NCBI GenBank assembly: GCA_002286855.1
Contig: NRSV01000028.1
Span: 1-64,000, forward strand
DNA from: Bipolaris cookei
Taxonomy: Eukaryota > Ascomycota > Dothideomycetes > Pleosporales > Pleosporaceae
Length of the DNA stretch: 64,000 nt
Direction of reading: 5' to 3'
This document shows positions 33,152-44,937 of this stretch, one piece after another; positions within the stretch are counted from its first letter, which is position 1, and each line of letters begins with the position of its first letter. Made by a program: the position numbers and the translations under genes. The notes beneath the pieces were generated by a model. The model was not told the DNA's origin and did not search any database. It worked only from the letters and a program-made list of their open reading frames with translations.

Positions 33152-35987
33152 ATGGCCGACCAACTCCTCCAGGCCAACGGCCAGAGCCGTCCCAGCAACG
33201 TCAAACACCACACTTCACCGTCTCTCATGATGAACTCGCACTTTGCGGGCGTGGGCGACAATGCCGACAAGCAGTCCTACGAGCATGGCATCCAGGTCAT
33301 TGATGAGGATAAGATGTTCAAGTATGTCACGACACCCGAGGCATCGTCCTTGCTGCGGGGCAAAATGCTAATGTCTGCTCGCAATCCAGCGGAAACCTGT
33401 CTTCATACCTCAGTGTCGAAAATGTCATCCCCGCCGGCTTCAATTACCACCTTATATCCGTCTTTGGCTCGCAGTCAACGGGCAAGTCGACACTTCTCAA
33501 CCACCTCTTTGGCACCCAGTTTGGTGTCATGTCGGAGCAGGAGCGTCGCCAGACCACAAAGGGAATTTGGATGAGCAAGAATAAGCGTGAGGCGGGCGGC
33601 TCAGCCATGGCAGAGAACATCTTGGTCATGGATGTCGAGGGAACGGATGGTAGGGAGCGAGGCGAGGACCAGGACTTTGAGAGGAAGAGCGCCCTCTTCG
33701 CCCTGGCCACGAGTGAAGTCCTCATTGTCAATATCTGGGAACACCAAGTTGGATTGTACCAGGGTGCCAACATGGGCCTGCTCAAGACTGTCTTTGAAGT
33801 CAACTTGCAGCTTTTTGTCAAGGATGGCCAGTGAGTATACATTGACTTGATTTGACTGTACTCTTGCACTGACAGCCCCACCAGGTCGACTCCAAGATCA
33901 CTCTTATTCTTCGTCATCCGCGATCACATTGGCGTCACGCCCCTCACGAACCTACAAAATACTCTGATACAAGATCTATCCAAGCTATGGTCAACCATAT
34001 CGAAACCCAACGGTCTTGAAGCCTCGCGGATAGAGGACTATTTTGACTTCGCCTTTGTTGCATTACCACACAAAATCCTCCAACCAGAAAAGTTTGAAGA
34101 GGCGGTCACAAAGCTTAGCACACGATTCAAGGAAGGATATAGTGACCCAAGGAAGAGCGGGCTTATTGACGAATCAACCGCACCTATCTTCCTTCCTCAA
34201 TACCATCGGCGGATCCCTGCCGATGGCTTTCCTGCATACGCAGAGGGCGTCTGGGATCAGATTGTGAGCAACAAAGACTTGGATTTGCCAACTCAGCAGG
34301 AACTCTTGGCCCAGTTCCGGTGCGACGAGATATCCAGAGAAGTCCTTGTTGCCTTTGACGAACAAATTACGCCGCTTGAAGACAGGCAAGCCGAGGCTGC
34401 TCGGGTAGGGACATTCTCGATCATCCCTGATCTTGGACCCATCATGAACACTGCACGAACAAAGGTCCTTAAGGATTTCGACACCAATGCAAGCCGATAC
34501 CACAAGGGTGTCTACAAGCGAAAGCAGACAGAGCTCGAGGCTAAGGTCGACACGCGATTGAAGGCTCTGTTCCAGAAGCAGCTCACGGCAGCCCACAAGT
34601 CTGGCGTGGAAAGTTTCAGCGAAGCCGTTAGTGCAGCAGTGAAGAGCGGCCAAAAGAAGGGAGGATCGTACGACTTTGCGCAGATTGTCGACTCTGAAAA
34701 GAAGAAGGCTCTTGCCAAATTCGAAGAGGATGCCAAGGCAATGGCTATCGAAGCGGCAAGCTGGAGCAGTTACGAGAATGAGATGAAGATCTTCAACAAG
34801 GAGCTAGAAGATGTCTCTAGTCGCCTCCGCAAAGAGGAGATGAGGCGCCTAGCCACCAGAATCGAGCGCTGGGTACGCTCACGTTTGGATGAGTCCGTTG
34901 GTCTCGAATTCAACAAGCTCGGATCCGGCCGGGGTGGTTCTGGTGCGCCTGAGCATGGTGATCGACCTCCTACTGAGAAGGACCTCTGGGACCGGGTCTG
35001 GAAGATCTTCATCGATACCGTCTCCAGTGCAGAGAAGCGGTTCACTGATCGAGCGTCCAGCTTCGACGCTAGTCCTGAAGAGGTTGAGGTCGGTCTTTGG
35101 AGACTGCGACGCAAGTCTTGGGCTGTGCTTCGTGCCAAACTTGATGAGGAAGTCATGGAGGGCAACATCCTATTGAAGCTCAGGGAAAACTTCGAAGACA
35201 AGTTCCGCTACGACGACCTCGGTGTTCCCAGAATATGGAGACCTACAGACGATATCGAGGGTATCTACACCAAGGCTCGCGAGTCCACAATCACTGTTAT
35301 CCCACTCCTTGCTCGCTTCAAGCTTGCATCGACTTCGAAGCCTCCGCCGCTTGATGAATGGATCGGCGAAGCACCGGCTTCAGTGACTCCAGCAGACGAA
35401 GACGATCTGACTCCCATCGGTGGTGTAGACGATGAAGAAGGCAAAAGTCTGGAAGAGGAGATGACCATTCTATCTGATGCTAAGCAAGCTGATTTGCTTG
35501 TTCGATTCAAGAAGACCGTAGATGGCGTGTACGTGGAAGCCAAGCGCAGTGCCATTGGTGGCATTACTCAAGTTCCACTATACTTTTATGGTCTTCTCCT
35601 TGCTCTCGGTTGGAACGAGATAGTCACAGGTACGTCTGTTACTGCTCTGCCGATTCTTCTTGTCTTCAATACTGACATATTCTAGTTTTACGCAACCCGG
35701 TATACTTCATCTTTCTCATTCTTATGGGCATCGGCGCCTACGTTACCTACACGCTTAACCTATGGGGCCCCATGGCACGCATGGCCAACGCCGCCTCACA
35801 GCAGGGTCTTGAGGTTGGTAAGGAGAGATTACGGACTTTTCTTGAGAGCTCAGATGCTGGTCGTCAAGCTATGGCAATGAGCAGCGGCTCGAATGAGACT
35901 CGAAGATACGAGAATGTCCACATGGACAGGTTGAACAGAGATGGCAAGAAGAGCAGTGCCGAGGTTGAAGACTTGGATGATATCTGA
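33152..35987 (+). CDS. SEY1: Dynamin-like GTPase Sey1 (atlastin/RHD3 family)
   Basis: Four exons (33152-33321, 33390-33830, 33885-35629, 35686-35987) encode 885 residues. The GTPase domain has the P-loop GSQSTGKST (residues 83-91), switch I region RRQTTKGIW, the G3 motif MDVEGTDGRERGED and the RHD3-type G4 RDHIG. A long helical-bundle region follows (about residues 320-740). Two adjacent membrane segments near residues 755-800 (PLYFYGLLLALGW and VYFIFLILMGIGAYVTY) form the hairpin that anchors the protein in the ER. They are interrupted by the last intron in phase 1. The C-terminal tail is hydrophilic. Sey1 drives homotypic ER membrane fusion that makes three-way tubule junctions. Length and motif spacing fit the family well. 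Confidence 0.96.
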
Positions 35988-36380
35988 GGGATTGAACGTA
36001 GGCTCGGGCTCTTCTTTGGACTAGACAGTATTGGGGTTCATGGCACGGATTGCAGGTCTTTGATGATGTTGCGCTAGGGATTTGTCAATGGGGTTTCCAC
36101 GTGTTCCAAAGGCGTAGCGAGGGAATGCGAAAAGCGAAGTTGCTGTCTTGTGCTCTGTTATAGTTCTAGATCGTGTTCTTCAGTATGTGCATGTCCTATT
36201 GGTAGCCATTATCGTTGCGATTAGTTGCGTGTGACTGTCGTCTACTACAGCCCAGGTAGCAATGGAAAAAGTGTCCAAGGTATCTCTTGGAGGCCCTTCA
36301 CACCCTACGACCATAGGCCTCTCTTCCATAAGTGCACATACATGATATGTACATGACATTTCTCAAAAGCATTCTTTCCC
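35988..36380. other. Convergent intergenic region
   Basis: This is 3' flank between SEY1 and the oxidoreductase gene. No gene is supported. Confidence 0.7.
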
Positions 36381-37670
36381 TCACACCCCAAACTTCCTCG
36401 GATCCAAACTTTCAATCCGCGCACTCAGGGCCTCGCCATCAAACACAATCTCACTCAACAGCTTCCCCGTCCCCGGCCCATTCTGAATCCCCCAACACGT
36501 ATGCCCCGCACCCATCAGCAACCCTTCTACACTCGTCTTCCCCACCAGCGGTCCCCCACGCCTCATATTCGGCAAATAACACGCCTGTCTCGCCGTTACT
36601 TCTCCATCTCTCAGCTCCTCTGAAACCGCAGATACCTGATCGACGATATCCTGGCACCGCTGCTCATCGTACTGCACGAGGTCTGTAGATTTAGGGAGTG
36701 GGACGAGTGTATCGCCGTCGCCGCAGGCGTAGACTTCTTGGTTGGGGCGCGCGTAGATTTCTGGGGTTACTCTTTCGCCGAGGTTGCTGATGCCGGTGCC
36801 GTGCGGCATATCGATGGCAGTGAAGAGGGCGTAGGGGGAGACGGGGCGGGTGGGGCGGATGGTTACGCTGTGGGCGCGGAGGGGGTAAATGGGGGTGGGG
36901 GTCCAGATTGATTTTGTCCAGGGGCCTGCGGTGAGGATGATGGTGTCGGCAGGGAGTGTGTGGTCTTGATCCGACTCTTTAAGTTTGTAAGAGACAGAGG
37001 TTACGGCTCCGTTTTCTTGGGTGATATTTGTTGCGGAGCCATAGAGTATCTTTACGCCGTTTTCTTCGGCGAGCTGGGCCATGCATGTTGTGAAGTGGTA
37101 AGGGTGGACTTGAGCGGTTGTGAAGGGAGTGCCCATTTCCTCGTAGGCTTTTATGCCTTCTGTGGCGATCCAGTCGAGATCTTTTGGTACACCAGCGGCT
37201 CGCAGCAAGCCGATTGCGTTCTCTGTCCGCTTCTGTAGACTCACAGAGTCTTCTTTGGCTTTGCTGTCTGCGTCGCCTTTTGCACTCTTATGTTTTGCTA
37301 AAACACCGAACATGTCGATTTGGCCGCAGTGCACTGCTCGGTAGCCCCAGCGATTAGCTCCATCGTGCTTTTCGGCTAGTTCTTGGTGGAGTTTGTAACT
37401 CAATGGCACGATGCAGCTGGGATATGCCCATAATCCCAATAAACCGCCGGCTTTTCCTGATGCGCCACCGGCGATTTTGGTCGCTTCAAGGAGAGTGATT
37501 GTGTCTCTTTCTCTGTCAAATTTTGCATGCTGCGAGAGAAAGTATGCTGTGGTTGACCCGATGATACCGCCACCTGACAAGGGACATCAGCCTCAGATTG
37601 CTGTGGAAACCGGATGTCCGGAATAAGTACCGATGATGACAATGTTTCGTTTTTGCTTCTTTGCTGCCAT
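36381..37670 (-). CDS. TDA3: FAD-dependent oxidoreductase (DAO family, Tda3-like)
   Basis: Two exons (37631-37670 and 36381-37573) joined across a 57-bp intron in phase 1 encode 410 residues. The N-terminus MAAKKQKRNIVIIGGGIIGS carries the FAD-binding GxGxxG Rossmann motif, which the intron splits. The rest follows the D-amino-acid/sarcosine-oxidase (DAO) fold, with LLEATKIAGGASGKAGGLLG (adenine/flavin region), an internal hydrophobic TIILTAGPW and a C-terminal HTCWGIQNGPGTGKLLSEIV glycine motif. Yeast Tda3 is a DAO-family protein linked to endosome-Golgi traffic. The enzyme's substrate is unknown. Length (Tda3 class about 400-520) is near normal. I am fairly sure of the family and less of the orthologue. 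Confidence 0.85.
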
Positions 37671-37935
37671 GGTGGTTAGAAGGAGCGACGGTGCTCTAAG
37701 CATGTGATGAAGTTGGCTTGTAGAAAGTGTGGCGTTGATGGTGTTGCATTTTTCGGCGGCTAATAAACCGATTACAAACGTACGTCATAGGTTATTCTCC
37801 TCGCAATAGACTACAAAGTACCCTATTAGTTAGGTTCAAGTTCGATTTCGAAGGAATTTTACTCATAAAATTGACTAGTCGGAGTATCTAAGAAACGCAC
37901 AAGGGAATGGAAAGGTAGACTTCTCGCAACGGGGT
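37671..37935. other. Intergenic spacer
   Basis: This short spacer (265 bp) lies between the 5' end of the oxidoreductase gene and the 3' end of the WW-domain gene, both on the minus strand. No feature was seen. Confidence 0.6.
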
Positions 37936-38841
37936 TTAAAAGTCCCCGCCCATGTCGCCCATGTCTCCCCCATCGTCTCCGCCCATATCGTCATCGCCGT
38001 AGTTATTCTGGATATACGTATCGCCATCATCTCCTGCCATTGCTGATCCTATGAGACCACCAGCGAGCAGACCACCTCCCGCTCCAAGAGCCATGGCCCC
38101 CATACCCCCTCCTCCGGAGCGCCTGCCACCACCGCCCATAGGCATCATTCCACCACCCATCGGCCGTCCGGAGGCTCCTCCACCATAATAACCTCCTCCA
38201 ACAGGCTGGCCGTAGCTTGGCTGGCCGTATCCATAGTGTTGCTGTGGGTAACCAGGCGATGGTGAGTGTGACGAACCAGAGGCCTTCCCAAGGATCTTGC
38301 CTAGGAAACCTTTGCTCTTGCCGCCCTTGTTCTGTACGGCTGCATCCTGGTATTGCCCTTGTTGGTACAGATTTGGACTTGGCTGGCCATAGCCCCCGTA
38401 TTGTTGTGGATACGACTGGCTGGATTGGTTGTAGTAATCATCCGAGGCACCACGTGCGCGCGCTTCTTCCTCTTGTTGAAGTTTTCTTGCGAGTTTCTCA
38501 TCTTCACTGATGTTCGCATACGGGTTGTTACTACCCAAGCTTCCTTTCTCGCTCCCGCCGGTCGGGAAGCCGCCCACTGCCCCACCAACTGAAGGTGAGA
38601 CATAATTGGGAGGTGCGCCTTGAGGCGGCGCTTCACCAGGAGTGTAGACGGGCTGCGTTGGCTTCTCCCATTGTGACTGCTTTGTATAGATGTTTACGTA
38701 GAACCACTCGTTGTACTGTGTGTTCCAGACGGCCTTCCAGCCTTCGGGCACATGTGGCGGGGGAGGGCCCTGTACACACTATCAGCTGTGTTCGCGGATT
38801 GGCCTGACTATACTTACCGGTGGAGGTGCGAGTTCTGCCAT
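37936..38841 (-). CDS. WW-domain protein, Wwm1-like
   Basis: Two exons (38818-38841 and 37936-38769) joined across a 48-bp phase-0 intron encode 285 residues. The N-terminus MAELAPPPGPPPPH leads into one WW domain (about residues 14-43) with both signature tryptophans in GWKAVWNTQYNEWFYVN and QSQWEKP. A Q/E-rich helix (about 95-110), a Q/Y/P/G-rich low-complexity middle and a glycine-rich C-terminus (GGG repeats) ending in a D/G tail (DDDMGGDDGGDMGDMGGDF) follow. The layout matches the yeast metacaspase-interacting WW protein Wwm1 and its fungal relatives. The first 8 codons sit on their own exon. Confidence 0.85.
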
Positions 38842-41781
38842 GTTACGTGGATGGTAATGCTAATAATGGGATGGTATTTTGACCTGGATTGTAGAAGAAA
38901 CGATGGGCTAGGATACCCAGAGGTTGTGGCAGAGTAAGCCGTAATCCCGCAGTGATGGGTTGATGACCCGCGGCACTCCGTGAGTGCGACTTCCAATACA
39001 GTGTGCGTCATTGTGGCGTGGCGACTAGATGATGAGCCAAACACCTGCTGAGCCACATTGCGCGACTGCGATGACAATGCCAGTTTCCCTGTATGCCATG
39101 GTACATGGTTTGTAGTTTATGCGCATTCGTTTGCACGCGAACCCTCGAGGTTGCTAGGGATCTGGATGAATATGATGTCATTCCGGACCTGGTATGCGAA
39201 CATGTATCACAAAGCTAAAACCTACCCATGATTCTACACGGCGGCACCAGAACATTGCTCCCGACTATAAGACTTCGACTCTCAAGTATCCACTATTCTT
39301 ATGCACCAACATGGGCCGATTTTTGTCGTCTTCTCAAAGTCGCTTTGTATGTATTCTGCAAAATTGGCGATTACTGTAGTGATCGGGTTGTTCCGTTGCC
39401 AATAACATACTTTTCTCATGGTACAATTAGCCCAAATCTTGGTAGAGTTGAAATGCTACTTAAGAGGTTCATTTGGTTCGCGACTAGAAACAGACCTTAC
39501 AGCAGGCTCATTGCCGATAAGTCAGACCTTCACCAACGAGGGTGAGAACGTCATCCGAATCTCGGCACGTGTGGCGACTAGTTCTGGAATAGCCCTCGCA
39601 TCTTCGGTCAGACATACATCCAAGGTGTAAGCTTTATCTAGGACTTGTGTCACAGGCAACATAAACACGTGATGGGCAGGTCGTTCGGAAAGTGGTGTTT
39701 GTTTGAGGCGACAAGAAATGGTTTCCGTGTCCAGCTTGTCTGTGTATTAAAAAAATACCCCCAAATCTTCATTTCTAATTGCCCTCACTCTTTACGTGTT
39801 TCTTGAAGAAGATGGTGTGGTCTATTTGACGTTGTGTTCGTCGATCCAAGGCGGTCAAGTTGTGGAGTAATGACGTGCACATCTACAAATAAAAATACTG
39901 AGACAGTTTCAACAGTGTCTAATATCAATGGGAGTAGCATGATAGTTACAGGGATCAGCAGTTGTTACGACTACTTTCAGTTGGCAGCATTGGTATTCGT
40001 TCCGACTCTTTTTCGTCCGAGGATGTGCATATCCTAGGGCGTGTAAATGGTAACGACATGCCAATAGTTGTTCTGTTAACTCAGCTGCCGAATCGTTCAA
40101 ATCGCAATGAGTATCGTTCTTAGTGATTTTATTTGTGAGCCATGTATCGATGTTTTTGTTTGCTAGTTTTTTTTGGCTGCAACCGGGGTGAATATGGCAC
40201 GCTAATGTGGGTGATATATATTTCCCATGGCGGACGCAAGGGGTAGATGCAGTCGTTTTGTTAGAAAATGATGAAAAAGGATACGAGTGCTGAGGATGAG
40301 GTTAGTAGCACAACGCTAGTAGTGTATTAAAGAGTTAAAGTTAGCAACAACATTGAGGTAAGAGGTAGTGTCGAGCAGCACGCTTACCCAAGGTCGCACT
40401 AGAACATGCAGCGATGCGCTGGGCTGAGCCACCATGCATGTATACAGCCCTGTACCTTGTTCTCGAACACTCTGGCCAAAATTCCTTCGTATGCAATCCC
40501 AGAATCCGTGGTTGCGTACATGATCTGCCGGTACACGGAATGACGCGACTAAAGTCGAGTCAGACAGTCTCTCCAATCTCGGTTTTTGTACTAGTTCAAT
40601 CGGTTTTCCTGTTGGATATCCAAGATCCTATGCCTCAGTAAGAGACAGGCAATAAGCAAGTGAGTGGATCGAACCGTGTTGACTAGTCGTATAGAGGCGA
40701 CGGCGCTACAAGAAGTACCAAAATGCCTTACCTGAAAGAGAAGGAAAGGACCAAGCGTTGTTTTCGACACATGTGGCACAGGAAACTAACCCCACAGCCT
40801 CGGTCCGGTGTGCACGATATTGCAGGTATGGCAATACACGGACTGATGCAAGTATCAATTCAATCTCGTTCAGCCCCAAGATCCTACATGCGGTTGCAAA
40901 AGCAGCTATGCTAGTTGTGATGTGGCGCTGAACCTGCATAGCGTTGCATCGGAATTCCCCATTCGATAGATCGCACACATATTGCCGTGCTGCTGGATGG
41001 AAAATAGTATCAGCGACGATGCAAAGGGCGCCCGAGTTGTCCCGCTAGTAGACTCGCTTGTAGGCGTGCATTGTGAGCTTATGTCTTGGCAACATCAGAC
41101 GGGATACTCGCATGGATATGGCCTAGCGTTGGAATGTAAACAGCGCAGCTTTGGTTGAATGTGGAGATGCTTGGCGGGGCATTGATGACCAGTATATATC
41201 TAGACCAGCGCTTACAAGGAAGACGCGACCAGGCTGTCGGTGAGAGATGCGGGTGCATATCCGGCCATGGGTGGCTTCGGGTAGTAGTCTGTAGTGAAGC
41301 TGACTCTTGTGCCGATCGAAGCGCCTCCATTGAGCGGCATCCTTGCTGTAGAGTCACAGAGAGATGAGTGCTAGGTACATGCCTGATATCATGAACGGCT
41401 CCAAACATGGTCGATACTATAGCGGGCAGATGCAGATGACGGCAACTGTGGAGCTAAGTATGCAGTAAGCGTCGACCGGGCCTGGCACAAACAAGAATGC
41501 AAAGGACGGACAGGTACGGAGGGCGGGAGGGTCGGAGCCGGGCGAGGCATTTTGACGGTATTGGCAAAGACGAGATGGAAGAGTGGAGTAGCTTTCCCAA
41601 CGAGGTGGAGATGGAAGGTGGCTGAGTCGAGATTGCCAGGGCGACTAAGATACTGTCGTGTGACGGTAAGTCAGGCACTGCTTGGCACACAACACCACCA
41701 GAGGCGTTATCAGTCGGCCAATCCCCATAGCTGAGAGTCTTCCACGGCCTTTGATTTCAATGCAGGGTAAATCTACTCAAG
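38842..41781. other. Gene-poor 2.9-kb region
   Basis: No gene is supported on either strand. The many short frames show no shared domain, signal peptide or consistent intron phase. There is no long repeat. A non-coding RNA gene or a decayed element cannot be excluded. Confidence 0.6.
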
Positions 41782-42942
41782 ATGATGATCCAGAACGAAG
41801 ACTACTTCATCGCCCCCAAGGGCCGCTGCTATCGCTGGTACAACAAACCCCACCATATTCCATCTACGCCGGCGACACCCATAGCGGACAGCCCTGGAAC
41901 CAACGATTCAAGCCATTTGCTCCAACTACCGCGAGAGCTTCGTGATGAGATATGGGAGCTGGTTTTCAACTCGACGAGGCTGACGTTTGGTCTGCAATAT
42001 ACACCCCGCTATGGCGAGCGGTACCTCAAGCCTGCCCCACATTCGCTCGCACTATTACGCGTATGTCGCCAGATCAATGCTGAGACACGTGACATCTGGA
42101 TGCAGCGTGTGCTCTTCAACTTTGAGGATCCCCAGACCATGCTCAACAGGCTGTCGGACCTGCCAGAATCTACCGTATCGAGGATTCGCCATGTTCGCCT
42201 CATCGGCTCCCCAATGATGCGCTATCTCAAGGGCTTTGATGACCTCATGTACCGACACGAGTCCATTTTCCAGCTACTGCCTACACTCCGGCTTGACTGC
42301 TTGACCATCTTTGCAGTTGCGGCGGCTGCACCAGAGTACGATGCTATCACCAACCTGGTCAACCGTGGCAATGGTTGGAAGGAACTTCGATACATTACTC
42401 GTAGCTCACGCATGCTTGGATTCGGTCCCTCCAGGAGCCATGGATCTCGTGAGACTGGCGACATCTGTCGTCAGCCTCAGCCGAGATTCTGGAACAAGAG
42501 GCTATTGAACAGAGACGGCGAGGGTTCGGGCTCTGTTGTTCAGGTGTTCAGGGCACTAGACGAAGACGATGTCACTGCTGTTCTCGATCCACTTAGGCGT
42601 GAGCCGTTTGAGCAGAACCCAGAAGAGCACCTAGTCAAAGGGTTCGGCCGAGTGGATGATGAAGGGCTGATAAGGGGCGCTGGTGCACGAAGGGCCTTAC
42701 TTGTTGTGGTGAAGCGCGGCGACAGCGTAGACGTGAGCCAAAAATCTCCAGGTTACGGCAAAGAGCGCGACATGAAAGCGAGGTTTAAAAAGAGGACCTG
42801 GCGAGTGCGAAACAAAATCATTGTTTGGACGTCTCCTGATAGTGAACGAGACGACGATGAAGTGGGCAATGGATGGGCGAGACCTCAACTCCGGCGGCCC
42901 CCTTATGGCTTTGACAACTACTACGATATCGATGACATGTGA
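41782..42942 (+). CDS. 2EXR/F-box-like protein
   Basis: This single exon encodes 386 residues. The segment LLQLPRELRDEIWELVFNST (about residues 46-65), followed by LALLRVCRQINAETRDIW (about 89-106), is the hallmark of a large family of fungal proteins with an F-box-like or 2EXR motif. The remainder lacks a clear second domain and becomes basic (KARFKKRTWRVRNK) and then acidic near the C-terminus. Such proteins are often adaptor-like, but the partner is unknown. Two adjacent ATGs (41782 and 41785) are equally usable. The neighbours on both sides are gene-poor. Confidence 0.8.
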   Translation: MMIQNEDYFIAPKGRCYRWYNKPHHIPSTPATPIADSPGTNDSSHLLQLPRELRDEIWELVFNSTRLTFGLQYTPRYGERYLKPAPHSLALLRVCRQINAETRDIWMQRVLFNFEDPQTMLNRLSDLPESTVSRIRHVRLIGSPMMRYLKGFDDLMYRHESIFQLLPTLRLDCLTIFAVAAAAPEYDAITNLVNRGNGWKELRYITRSSRMLGFGPSRSHGSRETGDICRQPQPRFWNKRLLNRDGEGSGSVVQVFRALDEDDVTAVLDPLRREPFEQNPEEHLVKGFGRVDDEGLIRGAGARRALLVVVKRGDSVDVSQKSPGYGKERDMKARFKKRTWRVRNKIIVWTSPDSERDDDEVGNGWARPQLRRPPYGFDNYYDIDDM

Positions 42943-44937
42943 AGCGCACGAGACTAAGTGTCTTTGCTGTATGTTTTTCGGGTGTTTAGGCATTATGCAA
43001 TTTGTTTACTTCCCAAGTTGAAACAGCACAGCATGACGGTATACGCAGTACCCCAGGACTCACGACAGTAGCTGACTGCCATGACGAGACTCATGGAGTG
43101 GAACAGTTACTTTACAGCTCTGCTCAACCTCTGGATGCATCAGATAGCCGTCATGGGAGTCGCGCCTGTTGAACAGGTACAAGACTCCATGTGAGTTGGC
43201 ATCAAAGAAGGTTCGGGCCGGGGGTAGGATTACTGGATGGTCCGCACAATGCGAAATTATCCGCGGGTAGCTTATCGGAGATGCTTATTTTCAAAAGGGA
43301 CATAGATTCTTCGTTTAAGGGCGGCGTTGATGGACATGGCGCAAAAGGGTGAGTTATTGTTCCAAGCATGCTTGGCTAAACAGAATAGCTAGTATTTTCA
43401 TCATGTACACGGTATAACATGTTATTGATTACATAATTGTCTTATTCTCGGAAATGGCTATGCATGAACCAATCTGGCAGTGAGAAAAATTCTGAGTGCA
43501 ATCGTTCTATCTCTTCGGATAAGCAGCAAGTCACTGTTGAAGCAGATACATCCAAAGTAGACGGCTATGTCTCATAAGGGCTTTTGGATTCGGATGGCCC
43601 TTGCAGGTAAGGACGGGTCAATCATTTCACTCATCCTGTATACCGATCATGTCCTATATCACTGCCTACAGCATCTATGGCCGGGGCAGATGACTCGGAA
43701 TGAGGCTCTGTACACTGAGTTCTCAGCTGAGCTATCAACACGATCAGCGTATTTGGGTAAATGCCGCAGCCTCATGATATGACCCACTGGCGAACCAAAG
43801 GCAGATCATCAACGCATGAACCCGATTCCGATGCTTACGCCCTTGGTATGTCCCACGTGCTTGACGCCTTTGAGCGAGATTTTCCTGTATTGCATCACTC
43901 CCAAGCTGTATGAACAAGCCGCTATCGCCCGTTGCCTGTACTGTAGGGTTGTCTTGGCCAAGACATCTAGACCATCTGATAAATCCCGCTCTTTGTCAAA
44001 GGGGTATCCTTGCGGTCGACTTTAACATGACGACTACACGTTTGGGTACTCAGACGATCCCAGAATCTACTGGAGTGTCCCGCAAAGCTGTAGCCAATCG
44101 AGAAAGAAAGCATGATGAAGATGGTCGGGTGGCAGAAGTGAGGTTTCCTGTCGAGAAAGAGTGGGGGTTCTGCAGCGAAGCAAGGATTGATTACTGCGCT
44201 ACGTTCGACACTTGGCCAATCACCGTGACGACAACAAACCCCGTGGAGATGAGTTGCAAAGACCAGGAATTGGCCGCGAAGATTGAACAACGAACAACGC
44301 TAGGTATACGAGTACGTACCTACGTGCATATCTGTATCTGTATACTGTACTTGATGAAGATGATGTATTAGGCAATGCGCCTGTTGCCACAAGGTGCATC
44401 GCCTCCCTTGGACGTAATCTCATTGGCCCCCGTCGAACGCCACCGGCCGCTTATCTTGGCAGCCCTCTCTCGACATGACCTTTTTGAGCCAAACAAATTA
44501 TGATTAATTAGCCCCGTTCTTAATTACCATGTGCGCGCCTTCTGAATCTCGCAGGGTTCTGTCCGACTGCATTGCGCCATCAGCCAAACGGTCGTCTCAT
44601 CACACCTCGGTCCGGCCTGCGCGTATTCACTGTGGCAACCATCGCGCTGCGCGGTTGCAGGCGCGCCTCTCATCGCGCTCATCCGTTGGTTCCGTCTGGG
44701 GTTGAGTTGAGATCCCAGATCGCTGCTGCGCGCCCTCGAGTCTCTCTGCCTGGGCGATGATGCCGAAGGGCGCTTTCCACGTATCAAAGTGCTGAACATC
44801 CCCGTCGCCCCCATCCAGACATCACACTAGGCGCGCCTACAAACTCGCTCCATGATCGTATTCGATACATGACGACAACTGTCCTATTGGCTGGCAATAT
44901 AGCGCACCAGCAACGTTTCACCGTGTAAACCATCACT
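42943..44937. other. Gene-poor 2-kb region upstream of PMA1
   Basis: No gene is supported. A 153-codon frame at 43910-44371 has no family features. The proximal few hundred bases are presumably the promoter of the strongly expressed H+-ATPase gene. Confidence 0.6.

Noticed and set aside
40660..40760. Minus-strand GGTTCGATCC as a tRNA T-arm
   Set aside because: The surrounding bases do not give a cloverleaf, so it is a chance match.
43910..44371. 153-codon plus-strand frame upstream of PMA1
   Set aside because: No family features, no splice context and poor codon-like composition.
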